A stretch of DNA of 64,000 nucleotides. It comes from Streptomyces populi (lineage in GTDB: Bacteria > Actinomycetota > Actinomycetes > Streptomycetales > Streptomycetaceae). The notes under the pieces are model-generated. The model was not told the DNA's origin, did not search any database, and saw nothing but the letters and a program-made list of their open reading frames with translations. The stretch covers positions 1 to 64,000 of the forward strand of contig NZ_KZ626885.1 of NCBI RefSeq assembly GCF_002911015.1, given 5' to 3'. The position numbers were made by a program, and so were the translations under genes. Position 1 is the first letter of the stretch. Each line of letters opens with the position of its first letter. Shown in pieces: positions 26,267-34,664 of this stretch.

Positions 26267-27292
26267 TCAGCCTTCCTGGAGGGTGGTCAGGCCGTGCTCG
26301 ATGAAGACGGGCACCAGCTCGCCGATGCGGTCGAAGCCCGCGCCGACCGTCTGGCCCTTGGTGTAGCGGTAGTGGATGCCCTCCAGGATCACGGCCAGCT
26401 TGAACCAGGCGAAGGCCGTGTACCAGGAGACCGCGGAGACGTCGCGCCCCGAGCGCGCGGCGTACCGTTCGACGATCTCGCTCGCCGGCGGGTGGCCCGC
26501 GGCCGAGGCGGTCGTGCTGATGGGGGAGTTCGGCAGCTCCAGGCGCGTGCTGTACATGACGAGCAGCCCGAGGTCGGTGAGCGGGTCGCCGAGCGTGGAC
26601 ATCTCCCAGTCCAGGATCGCCCTGATCCGGTCGTCGGGCCCGATCAGCACGTTGTCGAGCCGGTAGTCGCCGTGCACGACGGTGGGCGCGGGGGAGGAGG
26701 GCAGTTCCCGGCCCAGCGCCGCGTGCAGTTCGTCGATGCCGGTGAGCTCGCGGTTGCGGGAGGCGTCCAGCTGCTTGCCCCAGCGCCGCAGCTGCCGGTC
26801 GAGGAAACCCTCGGGGCGGCCGAAGTCGGCGAGGCCGACCTCGGCGGGGTCCACCGCGTGCAGTTCGACCAGAGTGTCCACCAGGCCGAGCACCGCGTCG
26901 CGGGTGCGCTGCGGACCGAGCGGGGCGAGCTGGTCCGCGGTGCGGTAGGGGGTGCCCTCCATGAACTCCATGACGTAGAAGGGCGCGCCGAGCACCGACT
27001 CGTCCTCGCACAGGAGCACGGGGTCGGGGACCGGCACGGCCGTCGGGTGCAGCGCGCTGATCACCCGGTGCTCGCGCTTCATGTCGTGCGCCGTGGCCAG
27101 CACGTGGCCGAGCGGGGGCCGTCGTACGACCCAACGGCCGGTGCCGTCGGAGACCGCGTACGTGAGGTTCGACCGTCCGCCCTCGATCAGCCGGCCCGTC
27201 AGTGGGCCGTTCACGAGTCCGGGCCGCTCACGGTCGAGCAGTCCGCGCAGCCGGTCGAGATCGAGACCTGGCGGGTGGTCCGGGCTCATCAT
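26267..27292 (-). CDS. Phosphotransferase (APH fold), partner of acyl-CoA dehydrogenase
   Basis: Protein-kinase-like fold, 341 aa. The N lobe carries GGRSNLTYAV and the VVRRP Lys/Arg region, the catalytic loop is HGDYRLDN, and the metal-binding DWE follows (ILDWEMSTLGDP). This set matches the kinase half of ACAD10/ACAD11 and bacterial LvaA, which phosphorylates the hydroxyl of 4-hydroxyacyl-CoAs. It is not an antibiotic-resistance enzyme by context. Two ATGs in a row (27292 and 27289) start the gene. The TetR-3 site is 35 bp upstream. The downstream acyl-CoA dehydrogenase is in the same operon. Confidence 0.9.
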   Translation of the reverse strand: MMSPDHPPGLDLDRLRGLLDRERPGLVNGPLTGRLIEGGRSNLTYAVSDGTGRWVVRRPPLGHVLATAHDMKREHRVISALHPTAVPVPDPVLLCEDESVLGAPFYVMEFMEGTPYRTADQLAPLGPQRTRDAVLGLVDTLVELHAVDPAEVGLADFGRPEGFLDRQLRRWGKQLDASRNRELTGIDELHAALGRELPSSPAPTVVHGDYRLDNVLIGPDDRIRAILDWEMSTLGDPLTDLGLLVMYSTRLELPNSPISTTASAAGHPPASEIVERYAARSGRDVSAVSWYTAFAWFKLAVILEGIHYRYTKGQTVGAGFDRIGELVPVFIEHGLTTLQEG

Positions 27293-27327
27293 TGCTCCTC
27301 AGCACACGGGAACGGGACAGGACCATG

Positions 27328-27345
27328 ATGCCGACCAGTCGGTAT
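27328..27345. promoter_or_regulatory. TetR-3 operator, kinase/acyl-CoA dehydrogenase promoter
   Basis: ATGCCGACCAGTCGGTAT, an 18-bp near-perfect palindrome (half-sites ATGCCGAC and ATACCGAC) 35 bp upstream of the kinase start. Its ATACCGACTGGT half also occurs at 18281. Confidence 0.78.
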
Positions 27346-27406
27346 GTCGTCCAGCGGCTGCGCGAAACGTGATCGGCGTCTCGCCGGACGATCCGGACGG
27401 CACGCC

Positions 27407-27736
27407 CTAGAAAACCAGCGCCACCGCGAACACGGCCAGCGCCACCGTGCACAGCGCCGCCGCCGTGGCGTGCCGGGGCGCGAGCGCGGAGGGGCCCGCC
27501 GGGCCCGCGGCCGCCAGGATCCGGATGCGGCGGTGGGCGAGGGCCAGGAAGGCCAGCCAGAGGACGCAGCAGAACGCGAACGCCACGATCCCGGCGGCCG
27601 AGTCCCGCTCGTGCAGGGCCGCCTTCGCGGCGAGCACCGCGGCGACGGTGCAGGAGAGGGTCGTACGGCGCCAGGCCAGCCGGGTGCGTTCCGGCTGGAG
27701 GCCCGGGTCGCGCTCCTCCCGGAGGGGGGTGGTCAT
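27407..27736 (-). CDS. DUF202-family membrane protein
   Basis: 109 aa with three hydrophobic helices after the N-terminal family motif PGLQPERTRLAWRRTTLS. DUF202 (YidH/VTC-like) proteins are small membrane proteins of unclear role. The start codon overlaps the stop of the preceding DUF202 gene (ATGA), so the two are translationally coupled and probably work together. Confidence 0.87.
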   Translation of the reverse strand: MTTPLREERDPGLQPERTRLAWRRTTLSCTVAAVLAAKAALHERDSAAGIVAFAFCCVLWLAFLALAHRRIRILAAAGPAGPSALAPRHATAAALCTVALAVFAVALVF

Positions 27737-28125
27737 CCCGCCCAGCCGACGAGGACGACGACGACCATCGCGACCGCGACGACCGCGACGACGATGCTCA
27801 GCACCGCCGGGAAGCGCGACACCGGCAGGTCCTCGCCGCGCCGCATCGCCCGTTCGCAGCGTATCCAGTGGTTGACGGCCCGCAGCGCGCAGAGCACGCC
27901 CGCCGCCAGCAGCGCCAGGGCGAGGCCCGCCCGCCAGGCCCAGCGCAGGTCCGGCAGGAACTGGTCCACGGCGAAGCCGCCGCCGATGAGCGCGAGCGCG
28001 GTGCGCAGCCAGGCCAGGAAGGTCCGCTCGTTGGCCAGGGAGAACCGGTAGTCAGGGGTCTTGCCCTCGTGCCGGATCTCCTGCGGCGCGAACCACAGCC
28101 GGACATTGCGCACGAGCTCGATCAC
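27733..28125 (-). CDS. YidH-like DUF202 membrane protein
   Basis: 130 aa from a GTG start. The soluble N terminus holds the family sequence FSLANERTFLAWLRTALALIGGG, followed by three transmembrane helices. It is the longer partner of the DUF202 pair and overlaps the next gene by 4 bp. Function is unknown. The pair lies between the TetR-3 kinase operon and a Nudix gene without an evident link to either. Confidence 0.88.
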   Translation of the reverse strand: MIELVRNVRLWFAPQEIRHEGKTPDYRFSLANERTFLAWLRTALALIGGGFAVDQFLPDLRWAWRAGLALALLAAGVLCALRAVNHWIRCERAMRRGEDLPVSRFPAVLSIVVAVVAVAMVVVVLVGWAG

Positions 28126-28192
28126 GCCCAGGACCCTACCGGGGAGCTTCGCGCGGGGCTCCCCGGGTACCGCCCGAGGGGGGCCGGACGGT

Positions 28193-28708
28193 TCAGTCCA
28201 TCGCGCGGTAGTCCGTGAGCCGTTCGTAGGCCGCGAGGCCGTCCGGCACCCACGTCCACTCGTCCAGGCGGCGCTCCACCTCGTCCTCGGTGAGGAAGTC
28301 GTGCCAGGCGACCTCCTCCACCTGCGGGTTCACCTCGAGCTCGCAGCGGACCTCGTACACGGCCGACCACCAGGTCGCGCCGGCCCCGTTGTCGTACAGG
28401 AACTTGAACAGGGGGGTCGGCCGGGGGAGGCCGGAGACGCCGAGCTCCTCCTCGGCCTCGCGGAGCGCCGCGTCGTCGTAGGACTCGCCCGCGCCCACGA
28501 CTCCGCCCACGAACATGTCGTAGAACGAGGGGAACACCAGCTTGGTGGGGGTACGCCGGTGGACGAAGAGCCGGCCCCGGGCGTCCCGGGCCTCGATGAA
28601 CACGGCCCGGTGGCGCAGCCCGCGCGCGTACGCCTCCCCGCGCGGGGACTGCCCGATGACCTCGTCGTTCTCGTCCACGATGTCGAGGATCTCGTCAGCG
28701 GCACTCAT
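28193..28708 (-). CDS. Nudix hydrolase
   Basis: Metal-dependent hydrolase of a nucleoside-diphosphate-linked substrate, 171 aa. The Nudix box is complete: GVVGAGESYDDAALREAEEE, preceded by FPSFYDMFVG. The N terminus (EILDIVDENDEVIG) and LRHRAVFI resemble isopentenyl-diphosphate isomerase/MutT-like YfcD proteins, which are Nudix enzymes of uncertain substrate. An ATG three codons upstream is an alternative start. It is probably a monocistronic house-cleaning gene. Confidence 0.9.
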   Translation of the reverse strand: MSAADEILDIVDENDEVIGQSPRGEAYARGLRHRAVFIEARDARGRLFVHRRTPTKLVFPSFYDMFVGGVVGAGESYDDAALREAEEELGVSGLPRPTPLFKFLYDNGAGATWWSAVYEVRCELEVNPQVEEVAWHDFLTEDEVERRLDEWTWVPDGLAAYERLTDYRAMD

Positions 28709-28827
28709 GGGGTCCATCCAAGCAGTTTCCGGCCCCGCGCAGGGGCGCTCACGGCCGTCCGGGTGGTGCGCGGGGTGCCGGGGCGGCGCCGGAGGAAAAC
28801 CGCCGACGGTGGTGCGCCGGGGGCCGT

Positions 28828-29721
28828 TCAGTGCGGCTGGAGGTCTCGCGAGTGTTCCGGTTCCGCCGTGCCCGAGGGCATCGCCGGGTGCATGCCCAGC
28901 AGGACGATCCCCGTCACGACGCCCGCGAGCCCCGCGGCCTGCCAGGCCAGCGCGCCGGGGTCGGTGCGGAGCTGGTCCCCGAGGAAGCCCACCCCGCAGG
29001 CGATGCCGGCCAGGGGCTGGGCGGCGGTGAGGGCGGGCAGCGACATCCGCAGCGGCGCGGTCTCGAAGGCGCTCTGGACGAGGATCAGCCCGGTCACCCC
29101 GAGGACGAGCACCGCGTACGGCTGCCAGCCCGTGAGCAGCTCGCCCAGTCCGCCGGCGCTGAACCGCTGCCCGCTGATGCGGGTGAGCGCGTCCTGCAGC
29201 CCGTACAGGAGCCCCGCGGCGGTGGCGAGCAACACGGGTCCGGCGCTGAGCCGGGACCGTTTCGCGAGGGTGGTGAGCAGGAGGGCGAGACCGACCACGA
29301 TCCCGATGATCAGCCAGTGCCGCAGCGGGTCGCTGACCGCCTCGCCGCCCTGGGGCTGCCCGGCCACGATGAACGCCGTGACCCCGCCCGCGAGCAGCAG
29401 GAGTCCGGCCCAGCCCTGCCGGCCGAGCGGCTGTTTCGTCTGGTGGCGGGAGAGTGCGAGCGCGAACAGGAGGTTGGTCGCCAGGAGCGGTTCCACCAGC
29501 GAGAGCTCGCCGTTGCCGAGCGCGATCGCCCCGAGGACCATGCCGCACACCATGAGCCCGATGCCGCCCAGCCAGCGCGGTACCCGGATGAGGTCGAGCA
29601 GGATGCGGGGGGAGAGGAAGTCGCTCAGCGGCGCGTGCGAGGCGGCGTTCTGCTGGAGCACGAAGCCGAAGCCGAGGCAGCAGGCCGCGCTCACGGCGAG
29701 GACCAGAACCAGTACCGACAC
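28828..29721 (-). CDS. DMT-family transporter (EamA/NIPA-like)
   Basis: 297 aa with about nine or ten transmembrane helices, starting directly with the first helix. The GTG start has GAGGT 8 nt upstream. The sequence GNGELSLVEPLLATNLLFAL in helices 3-4 is typical of the magnesium/unknown-substrate branch of DMT proteins in actinobacteria. The substrate is unknown. It is divergent from the FAD dehydrogenase at 30024, and the shared 300-bp region contains the TTACTGATCGGTAA-type motif. Confidence 0.82.
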   Translation of the reverse strand: MSVLVLVLAVSAACCLGFGFVLQQNAASHAPLSDFLSPRILLDLIRVPRWLGGIGLMVCGMVLGAIALGNGELSLVEPLLATNLLFALALSRHQTKQPLGRQGWAGLLLLAGGVTAFIVAGQPQGGEAVSDPLRHWLIIGIVVGLALLLTTLAKRSRLSAGPVLLATAAGLLYGLQDALTRISGQRFSAGGLGELLTGWQPYAVLVLGVTGLILVQSAFETAPLRMSLPALTAAQPLAGIACGVGFLGDQLRTDPGALAWQAAGLAGVVTGIVLLGMHPAMPSGTAEPEHSRDLQPH

Positions 29722-29831
29722 GCTGGGTACCTCGATGCGTCAGGAGTCGGGGCGGGCCAGTGGTGCGTATCCCGCCGACTGTAGTGCCATGGTCCGCGCG
29801 CCCGCCCCCGGGAACAACCGGAACCGGGCGG

Positions 29832-29861
29832 TTGACTCGGTCACCTTTCGTGCCGAAGGAT
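29832..29861 (+). promoter_or_regulatory. Putative promoter of FAD dehydrogenase
   Basis: -35 TTGACT (29832-29837), 18-bp spacer, -10 AAGGAT (29856-29861). The expected transcription start falls inside the repeat at 29864-29877, which would place a repressor over +1. Confidence 0.5.
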
Positions 29862-29863
29862 TC

Positions 29864-29877
29864 GGACCGATCAGTAA
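29864..29877. promoter_or_regulatory. Shared operator-like motif upstream of FAD dehydrogenase
   Basis: GGACCGATCAGTAA. The 13-mer ACCGATCAGTAAC at 29866-29878 is the exact reverse complement of 55766-55778 in front of the LLM oxidoreductase, where the site is a fuller palindrome (TTACTGATCGGTAA). A common regulator is inferred; its gene is not identified here. Confidence 0.6.
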
Positions 29878-30023
29878 CAAGTGCTGGTCGGCCGCACGGC
29901 CGGCCGGTATCGATGTCCCACCAACCAGCGACGCCGCCGATCGGTCCGTGACAGACGTCATCAGGTCGTCCCCCGTGACGCCGGGCCCGACCGGGCCCGT
30001 CGGAATGCCGAGAGGACGGGCCC

Positions 30024-31679
30024 ATGGCCTACGACGCAGATGTGATCGTCATCGGAGCGGGGCTCGCGGGCCTCGCGGCGACCGCGGAGCTCGTCGACGC
30101 CGGCCGCAAGGTGATCCTCCTCGACCAGGAGCCCGAGCAGTCGATCGGCGGCCAGGCGCACTGGTCCTTCGGCGGGCTCTTCTTCGTCGACTCGCCCGAG
30201 CAGCGCCGCATGCGGATCAAGGACACGCACGAGCTGGCCCTCCAGGACTGGATGGGCACGGCCGCCTTCGACCGGCCCGAGGACCACTGGCCGCGCCGGT
30301 GGGCCGAGGCCTACGTCGACTTCGCGGCCGGCGAGAAGCGGCCCTGGCTGCACGCGCAGGGCGTGCGCTTCTTCCCGGTGGTGGGCTGGGCCGAGCGCGG
30401 CGGCTACGACGCCAACGGGCACGGCAACTCGGTGCCGCGCTTCCACATCACCTGGGGGACCGGGCCCGGCCTCGTCGCGCCCTTCGAGCGGCGGGTGCGG
30501 GAGGGGGGCGCCCGCGGTCTGGTCGAGCTGCGGTTCCGGCACCGGGTCACCGGCCTGTCCCGCAGCGCGGGCTCCGTCGACACCGTCACCGGGGAGGTCC
30601 TGGAGCCGTCCGGCATCGAGCGCGGCCGGGCCAGCAGCCGTACGGTCACCGGCGCCTTCGAGCTCAGGGCCCAGGCGGTGATCGTGACCTCCGGCGGCAT
30701 CGGCGGCAACCACGACCTCGTGCGCGCCAACTGGCCCGAGCGCCTCGGCACCCCGCCCGAGCGGATGATCTCCGGTGTCCCCGCGCACGTCGACGGCGCC
30801 ATGCTCGGGATCACGGAGGAGGCCGGCGCCCGCCTCATCAACCGCGACCGGATGTGGCACTACACCGAGGGCATCCAGAACTGGAACCCCATCTGGGACA
30901 AGCACGGCATCCGCATCCTGCCGGGCCCCTCCTCCCTCTGGCTGGACGCGCGCGGCAACCGGCTGCCGGTACCGCTCTTCCCGGGCTTCGACACGCTCGG
31001 CACCCTCGAGCACATCATGAGGACCGGGTACGACTACACCTGGTTCGTGCTGGATCAGAAGATCATCGGCAAGGAGTTCGCGCTCTCCGGCTCCGAGCAG
31101 AACCCCGACCTGACCGGCAAGTCGGTCCGGGGCGTCCTCGGCCGGGCCCGCGCGGACGTGCCCGGACCGGTCAAGGCGTTCATGGACAACGGCGTCGACT
31201 TCGTCGTCGAGAAGGACCTGGGCGCGCTGGTGCGCGGGATGAACGCGCTCACCGAGAAGCCGCTCATCGACGAGGCGGCGCTGCGCCGCGAGATCGTCGC
31301 CCGGGACCGGGAGATCGCCAACCCCTTCACCAAGGACCTCCAGGTCATGTCGATCCGCGGGGCCCGCAACTACCTCGGCGACAAGCTGATCCGCACGGCG
31401 CCCCCGCACCGCATCCTCGACCCCGCTGCCGGCCCGCTGATCGCGGTGCGGCTCAACATCCTCACCCGCAAGACCCTCGGAGGTCTGGAGACGGACCTCT
31501 CCTCGCGGGTGCTGACCGAGGGCGGCGACCCGCTGGAGGGTGTGTACGCCGCCGGTGAGGCCGCCGGGTTCGGCGGCGGCGGAGTCCACGGATACCGGGC
31601 GCTGGAGGGCACCTTCCTCGGCGGCTGCCTCTTCTCCGGCCGCGCGGCGGGCCGGGCGGCGGCCGGGGCGGTGAGCTGA
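30024..31679 (+). CDS. FAD-binding dehydrogenase (COG3573 type, ketosteroid-dehydrogenase-like)
   Basis: 551-aa flavoprotein of the fumarate reductase/3-ketosteroid dehydrogenase fold. The dinucleotide motif DVIVIGAGLAGLAATAELVD is at residues 4-23, the family signature EQSIGGQAHWSFGGLFFVDS follows, and the second FAD region AGFGGGGVHGYRALEG is near the C terminus. GAGAGGA precedes the ATG. The subfamily's substrate is unknown; flavin-dependent dehydrogenation of a cyclic ketone or acid is the usual guess. A sigma70-like promoter with an operator-like repeat lies ~150 bp upstream, and an identical 13-mer precedes the LLM oxidoreductase at 55.8 kb. Confidence 0.88.
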   Translation: MAYDADVIVIGAGLAGLAATAELVDAGRKVILLDQEPEQSIGGQAHWSFGGLFFVDSPEQRRMRIKDTHELALQDWMGTAAFDRPEDHWPRRWAEAYVDFAAGEKRPWLHAQGVRFFPVVGWAERGGYDANGHGNSVPRFHITWGTGPGLVAPFERRVREGGARGLVELRFRHRVTGLSRSAGSVDTVTGEVLEPSGIERGRASSRTVTGAFELRAQAVIVTSGGIGGNHDLVRANWPERLGTPPERMISGVPAHVDGAMLGITEEAGARLINRDRMWHYTEGIQNWNPIWDKHGIRILPGPSSLWLDARGNRLPVPLFPGFDTLGTLEHIMRTGYDYTWFVLDQKIIGKEFALSGSEQNPDLTGKSVRGVLGRARADVPGPVKAFMDNGVDFVVEKDLGALVRGMNALTEKPLIDEAALRREIVARDREIANPFTKDLQVMSIRGARNYLGDKLIRTAPPHRILDPAAGPLIAVRLNILTRKTLGGLETDLSSRVLTEGGDPLEGVYAAGEAAGFGGGGVHGYRALEGTFLGGCLFSGRAAGRAAAGAVS

Positions 31680-31986
31680 CGCCTCCGGGGACCGGCGGCC
31701 GTCCGGCGGGTGACGCCGGGCGGCCGTTCAGGCCATCGCTCCGGGACGGCGGACCGGCACGCTCCGGCGCGGCCGCCGTCCAGGCGGAAAACGCAAGACG
31801 GCTGTTCACGTCGTGTGCAAGCGGCGGCCCTTCGGGGCGTTCACAGCGGGGTGCATTCAACTGTGGCGCACACAGAGGCAGTTGACACGTGTAGCGACTT
31901 GGCCGGAGCTTGACTTGAACCGGTGGCTCCGGGTTTGCTGTGCGTGATCACCCATTGACGAACCGCGCCTGTGAGGTTGAGCAGCG
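31680..31986. other. Intergenic region before TPR-like gene
   Basis: The first 50 bp hold the terminator of the FAD dehydrogenase gene. The remainder has several TTGAC-like hexamers (31882, 31910, 31955) but none with a convincing -10 at 16-18 bp. No small ORF or repeat could be supported. Confidence 0.4.
31696..31726 (+). terminator. Hairpin terminator after FAD dehydrogenase
   Basis: CGGCCGTCCGGCG and CGCCGGGCGGCCG form a 13-bp stem (one G-U pair) with a 5-nt loop, 17 nt after the stop codon. Confidence 0.7.
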
Positions 31987-32934
31987 GTGTCACCACCCCC
32001 ACCCCTGGGCCGCGGCCGCAAGCGGACGTCCCAGGCCTTCGACGCCGCCCTCGACGACGCCGAACTCGCAGTCGCACGTACCTCGTTGAACCAGGGGCGG
32101 TGGACCGACGTCCGCGACCTGCTCGCGGCGACCGGCGACGACTGGGACCGCCGCGGTCATCGCGTCACCGTCCTCGCGCAGGAGTCCGCGGCCCTCGCCT
32201 GGACCCGCGACTGGCAGCTCGCCGAACCGGAGTCCGTCGACGCGGCCGTGCTGCTCGGCTGCGCCACCGTCGAGCGCGCCCTGCACGGCAAGGAACGCCC
32301 GGACACCGCCCGCGAGGCCTGCCGCCGGGCGGCGGACCTGGCGCCGCACGACCCGACGCCCTGGCTCGGCCTCCTCCTCCTGGAGCGCATGCTGGGGGCC
32401 GAGGACGACGTGGTCCGCCTCTTCGACGAGGTGCGCCACCGGCACGCCGTCCACCACCACGCGCACCACCTGATGGTCGCCCGGCTCGCCGAGCGCCGCG
32501 CCGACGCGGGCCAGGACCCGCTCCACGAGGTGTACGACTTCGCCAACTGGTCGGCCGAGCAGGCGCCGGCCGACTCGCCGCTCGCGATCCTCCCGGTCGT
32601 CGCGCACGCCGAGCGCTTCCGTGTGCTCGCCGGCGCCGGGAACGGGCCCGCCGACCCGGTCGCCTCCGGACACTGGGCCGGACGCCGGGCCCGCCAGGTG
32701 ATGAAGGCCGCCTTCGACTGGTGGCTGGAGTGGGAGCACGGCGACCATCCGCGCCGGCTCGTCGACCTCAACTTCCTCGCCCACGCCAAGATCTGCGAGG
32801 GCAGGGACGGCGAGGCCGCCGCCCTGTTCCTCCGCATCGCGGAGCATCCGACCGCGGCTCCGTGGTCCTACCCGGACCGCGACGGGTACCAAGCCTTCCG
32901 TGCCGCGCGCGACCGCGTGCTCGGCACGGTGTGA
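31987..32934 (+). CDS. Hypothetical TPR-like helical protein
   Basis: A 315-aa protein that reads as alpha-helical repeats resembling tetratricopeptide repeats (ARTSLNQGRWTDVRDLLAAT; ACRRAADLAPHDPTPWLGLL), with a His-rich HRHAVHHHAHH segment near residue 155 that could bind metal. No catalytic motif or signal peptide is visible. The start is a GTG with GAGG about 11 nt upstream. It precedes the amino-acid permease by 41 bp on the same strand, so they may form an operon. It might be a scaffold or a sensor for uptake, but this is only suggested by position. Confidence 0.72.
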   Translation: MSPPPPLGRGRKRTSQAFDAALDDAELAVARTSLNQGRWTDVRDLLAATGDDWDRRGHRVTVLAQESAALAWTRDWQLAEPESVDAAVLLGCATVERALHGKERPDTAREACRRAADLAPHDPTPWLGLLLLERMLGAEDDVVRLFDEVRHRHAVHHHAHHLMVARLAERRADAGQDPLHEVYDFANWSAEQAPADSPLAILPVVAHAERFRVLAGAGNGPADPVASGHWAGRRARQVMKAAFDWWLEWEHGDHPRRLVDLNFLAHAKICEGRDGEAAALFLRIAEHPTAAPWSYPDRDGYQAFRAARDRVLGTV

Positions 32935-32975
32935 ACGCCCCCCGAAGACCGACCATCCGAAAGGACGACCCCGCG

Positions 32976-34541
32976 ATGACGACGGGCAGTTCGAGCACAC
33001 CGAGTACGTCGAGCACGGGAAGACCGGACGCCGGCGGCGCCGGCATCAGCACGTTCAAGGGGCAGGACCGGGCCCTGCGCGCCGGCCGGCTGGGCACGGC
33101 CGGCCTGCTGCTGTCCGTCCTCGCGGCGACCGCCCCGCTCATGGTGGTCGCGGGTGTCATGCCCACCACATTCGCGGTGATGGGCATCGTCGGACAGCCG
33201 CTGCTCTTCGTCATCCTCGGCATCGTCCTCGTGCTCTTCAGCATCGGGTACGCCGAGATGAGCCGGCACGTCCACAACGCGGGCGCCTTCTACGCGTACA
33301 TCTCGCGCGGACTCGGCGGCACCCCCGGAGCGGGCGCCGCCGCGGTCGCCCTCGTCGCCTACAGCGCGCTCCAGGTCGGCATCTACGGCCTCTTCGGCTT
33401 CGAGGTCTCCGGGCTGTTCGCCACCTACCTCGACACCGAGGTCGTCTGGTGGATACCGGCGTTGGCCGCCGTGCTCGTCGTGGGCGCGCTGGCCTGGCTC
33501 AAGATCGACGTCAACGCCTGGGTGCTCGGCGTGCTGCTGGTCATCGAGGTGACCCTCGTCGTCGTCTTCGACGTCGCGGCCGTCGGCGACCCGGCCGGGG
33601 CCGGCCTGTCGCTGCACGCCTTCAACCCGGACACGCTCACCGGGGCGGGCGTCGGCACCGCGCTGTGCTTCTGCATCGCGGCCTTCACCGGCTTCGAACA
33701 GGCCCCGGTGTACGCCGAGGAGACCAGCCGCCCGCACATCCTCGTGCCGCGCGTGATGTTCCTGGCGATCGGATTCGTCGCCGTCTTCTTCGCGATCAGC
33801 TCCTGGGCCCTCACCGTCGCCACCGGACCCTCCGCGATCGTGGGCACGTCCCAGAAGCAGAGCGCCGGACTCCTGTTCTTCCTCACCGAGTCGCGGCTCG
33901 GCTCCACCTTCACCGACGTCCTGCACGTGCTGTTCGTGACCGGCATGTTCGCGGCGCTGCTCAGCTTCCACAACGTCGTCGCCCGGTACGCCTTCGCCAT
34001 GGGCCGCGAGGGTCTGCTGCCCAGGGCCTTCGGCCGCACCTCCGAGGCCAGCGGCGCCCCCGGCACCGGCTCGCTCCTGCACACCGTCGTCTCCCTGGTC
34101 GTGGTCGGCGGCTTCGCCCTGTCCGACGACAAGCCGGCCGGCGACCCGACCGCGCCCGTGCTCCGGCTGTTCACCTGGGGCGGCAACGTGGGAGCGCTCG
34201 GCGTCACCCTCCTGATGGCGGCCGCCTCGCTCTCGGTCGTCGTGTTCTTCGTCCGCCGCGGCGCGGCCCGCGCCCAGTCCTGGCGCCTGGTCACCTCCGC
34301 GCTCGCGGGCCTCGCCCTGCTCGTCATCGCGGTCTACACGGTCAAGGACTTCGACGTGCTCGTCGGCTCGGGCCCCGACTCCGTCCTGAACGTGCTGCTG
34401 CCCGCCGTCATCGGGGCCGCGCTGGTCGTCGGACTGGTCCAGGGTCTGGTGCTGCGCTCCCGCAAGCCCGAGGCGCACGCCCGGATCGGCCTCGGCAACG
34501 AGGCGTTCCAGTTGGACAAGGCGGCCGAGTCCGCCTCCTGA
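32976..34541 (+). CDS. APC-family amino acid permease
   Basis: 521-aa secondary transporter with about 12 transmembrane helices after a 40-residue Ser/Thr/Gly-rich cytoplasmic tail. The APC start of helix 1 (LLLSVLAATAPLMVVAGVMPTT) and the FTGFEQAPVYAEE segment in helix 6-7 are typical. It should import an amino acid or amine with protons. AAGGA precedes the ATG. It lies 41 bp after the TPR-like gene and is followed by a very strong hairpin terminator. Confidence 0.9.
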   Translation: MTTGSSSTPSTSSTGRPDAGGAGISTFKGQDRALRAGRLGTAGLLLSVLAATAPLMVVAGVMPTTFAVMGIVGQPLLFVILGIVLVLFSIGYAEMSRHVHNAGAFYAYISRGLGGTPGAGAAAVALVAYSALQVGIYGLFGFEVSGLFATYLDTEVVWWIPALAAVLVVGALAWLKIDVNAWVLGVLLVIEVTLVVVFDVAAVGDPAGAGLSLHAFNPDTLTGAGVGTALCFCIAAFTGFEQAPVYAEETSRPHILVPRVMFLAIGFVAVFFAISSWALTVATGPSAIVGTSQKQSAGLLFFLTESRLGSTFTDVLHVLFVTGMFAALLSFHNVVARYAFAMGREGLLPRAFGRTSEASGAPGTGSLLHTVVSLVVVGGFALSDDKPAGDPTAPVLRLFTWGGNVGALGVTLLMAAASLSVVVFFVRRGAARAQSWRLVTSALAGLALLVIAVYTVKDFDVLVGSGPDSVLNVLLPAVIGAALVVGLVQGLVLRSRKPEAHARIGLGNEAFQLDKAAESAS

Positions 34542-34611
34542 CGGGGCCCCGCCGTCCTCTTCGCGGCCCACACCCCCGGACCGTGGGTGAGAAGAGATGA
34601 CGGAACGCTGA

Positions 34612-34655
34612 CGAGCACCCGCGACCCCTGGCTTTTTGGGGGTCGCGGGTGCTCG
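34612..34655. terminator. Perfect 17-bp hairpin terminator with T-rich loop
   Basis: Arms 34612-34628 and 34639-34655 are perfect reverse complements; the 10-nt loop contains TTTTT. It ends only 9 nt before the GTG (34665) chosen for the next gene, so it also sits in that gene's leader. Confidence 0.85.
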
Positions 34656-34664
34656 AATCAAGAG

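Noticed and set aside
26267..27292. Aminoglycoside resistance gene
   Set aside because: The HGDYRLDN kinase motif is shared with APH enzymes, but the operon partner is an ACAD10/11-like dehydrogenase and there is no resistance context.
28061..31558. 1165-codon open frame crossing the Nudix, DMT and FAD dehydrogenase genes
   Set aside because: Low-complexity sequence without domains that changes register relative to three real genes.
31882..31960. Several TTGAC hexamers as promoters of the TPR-like gene
   Set aside because: None has an acceptable -10 element at 16-18 bp.
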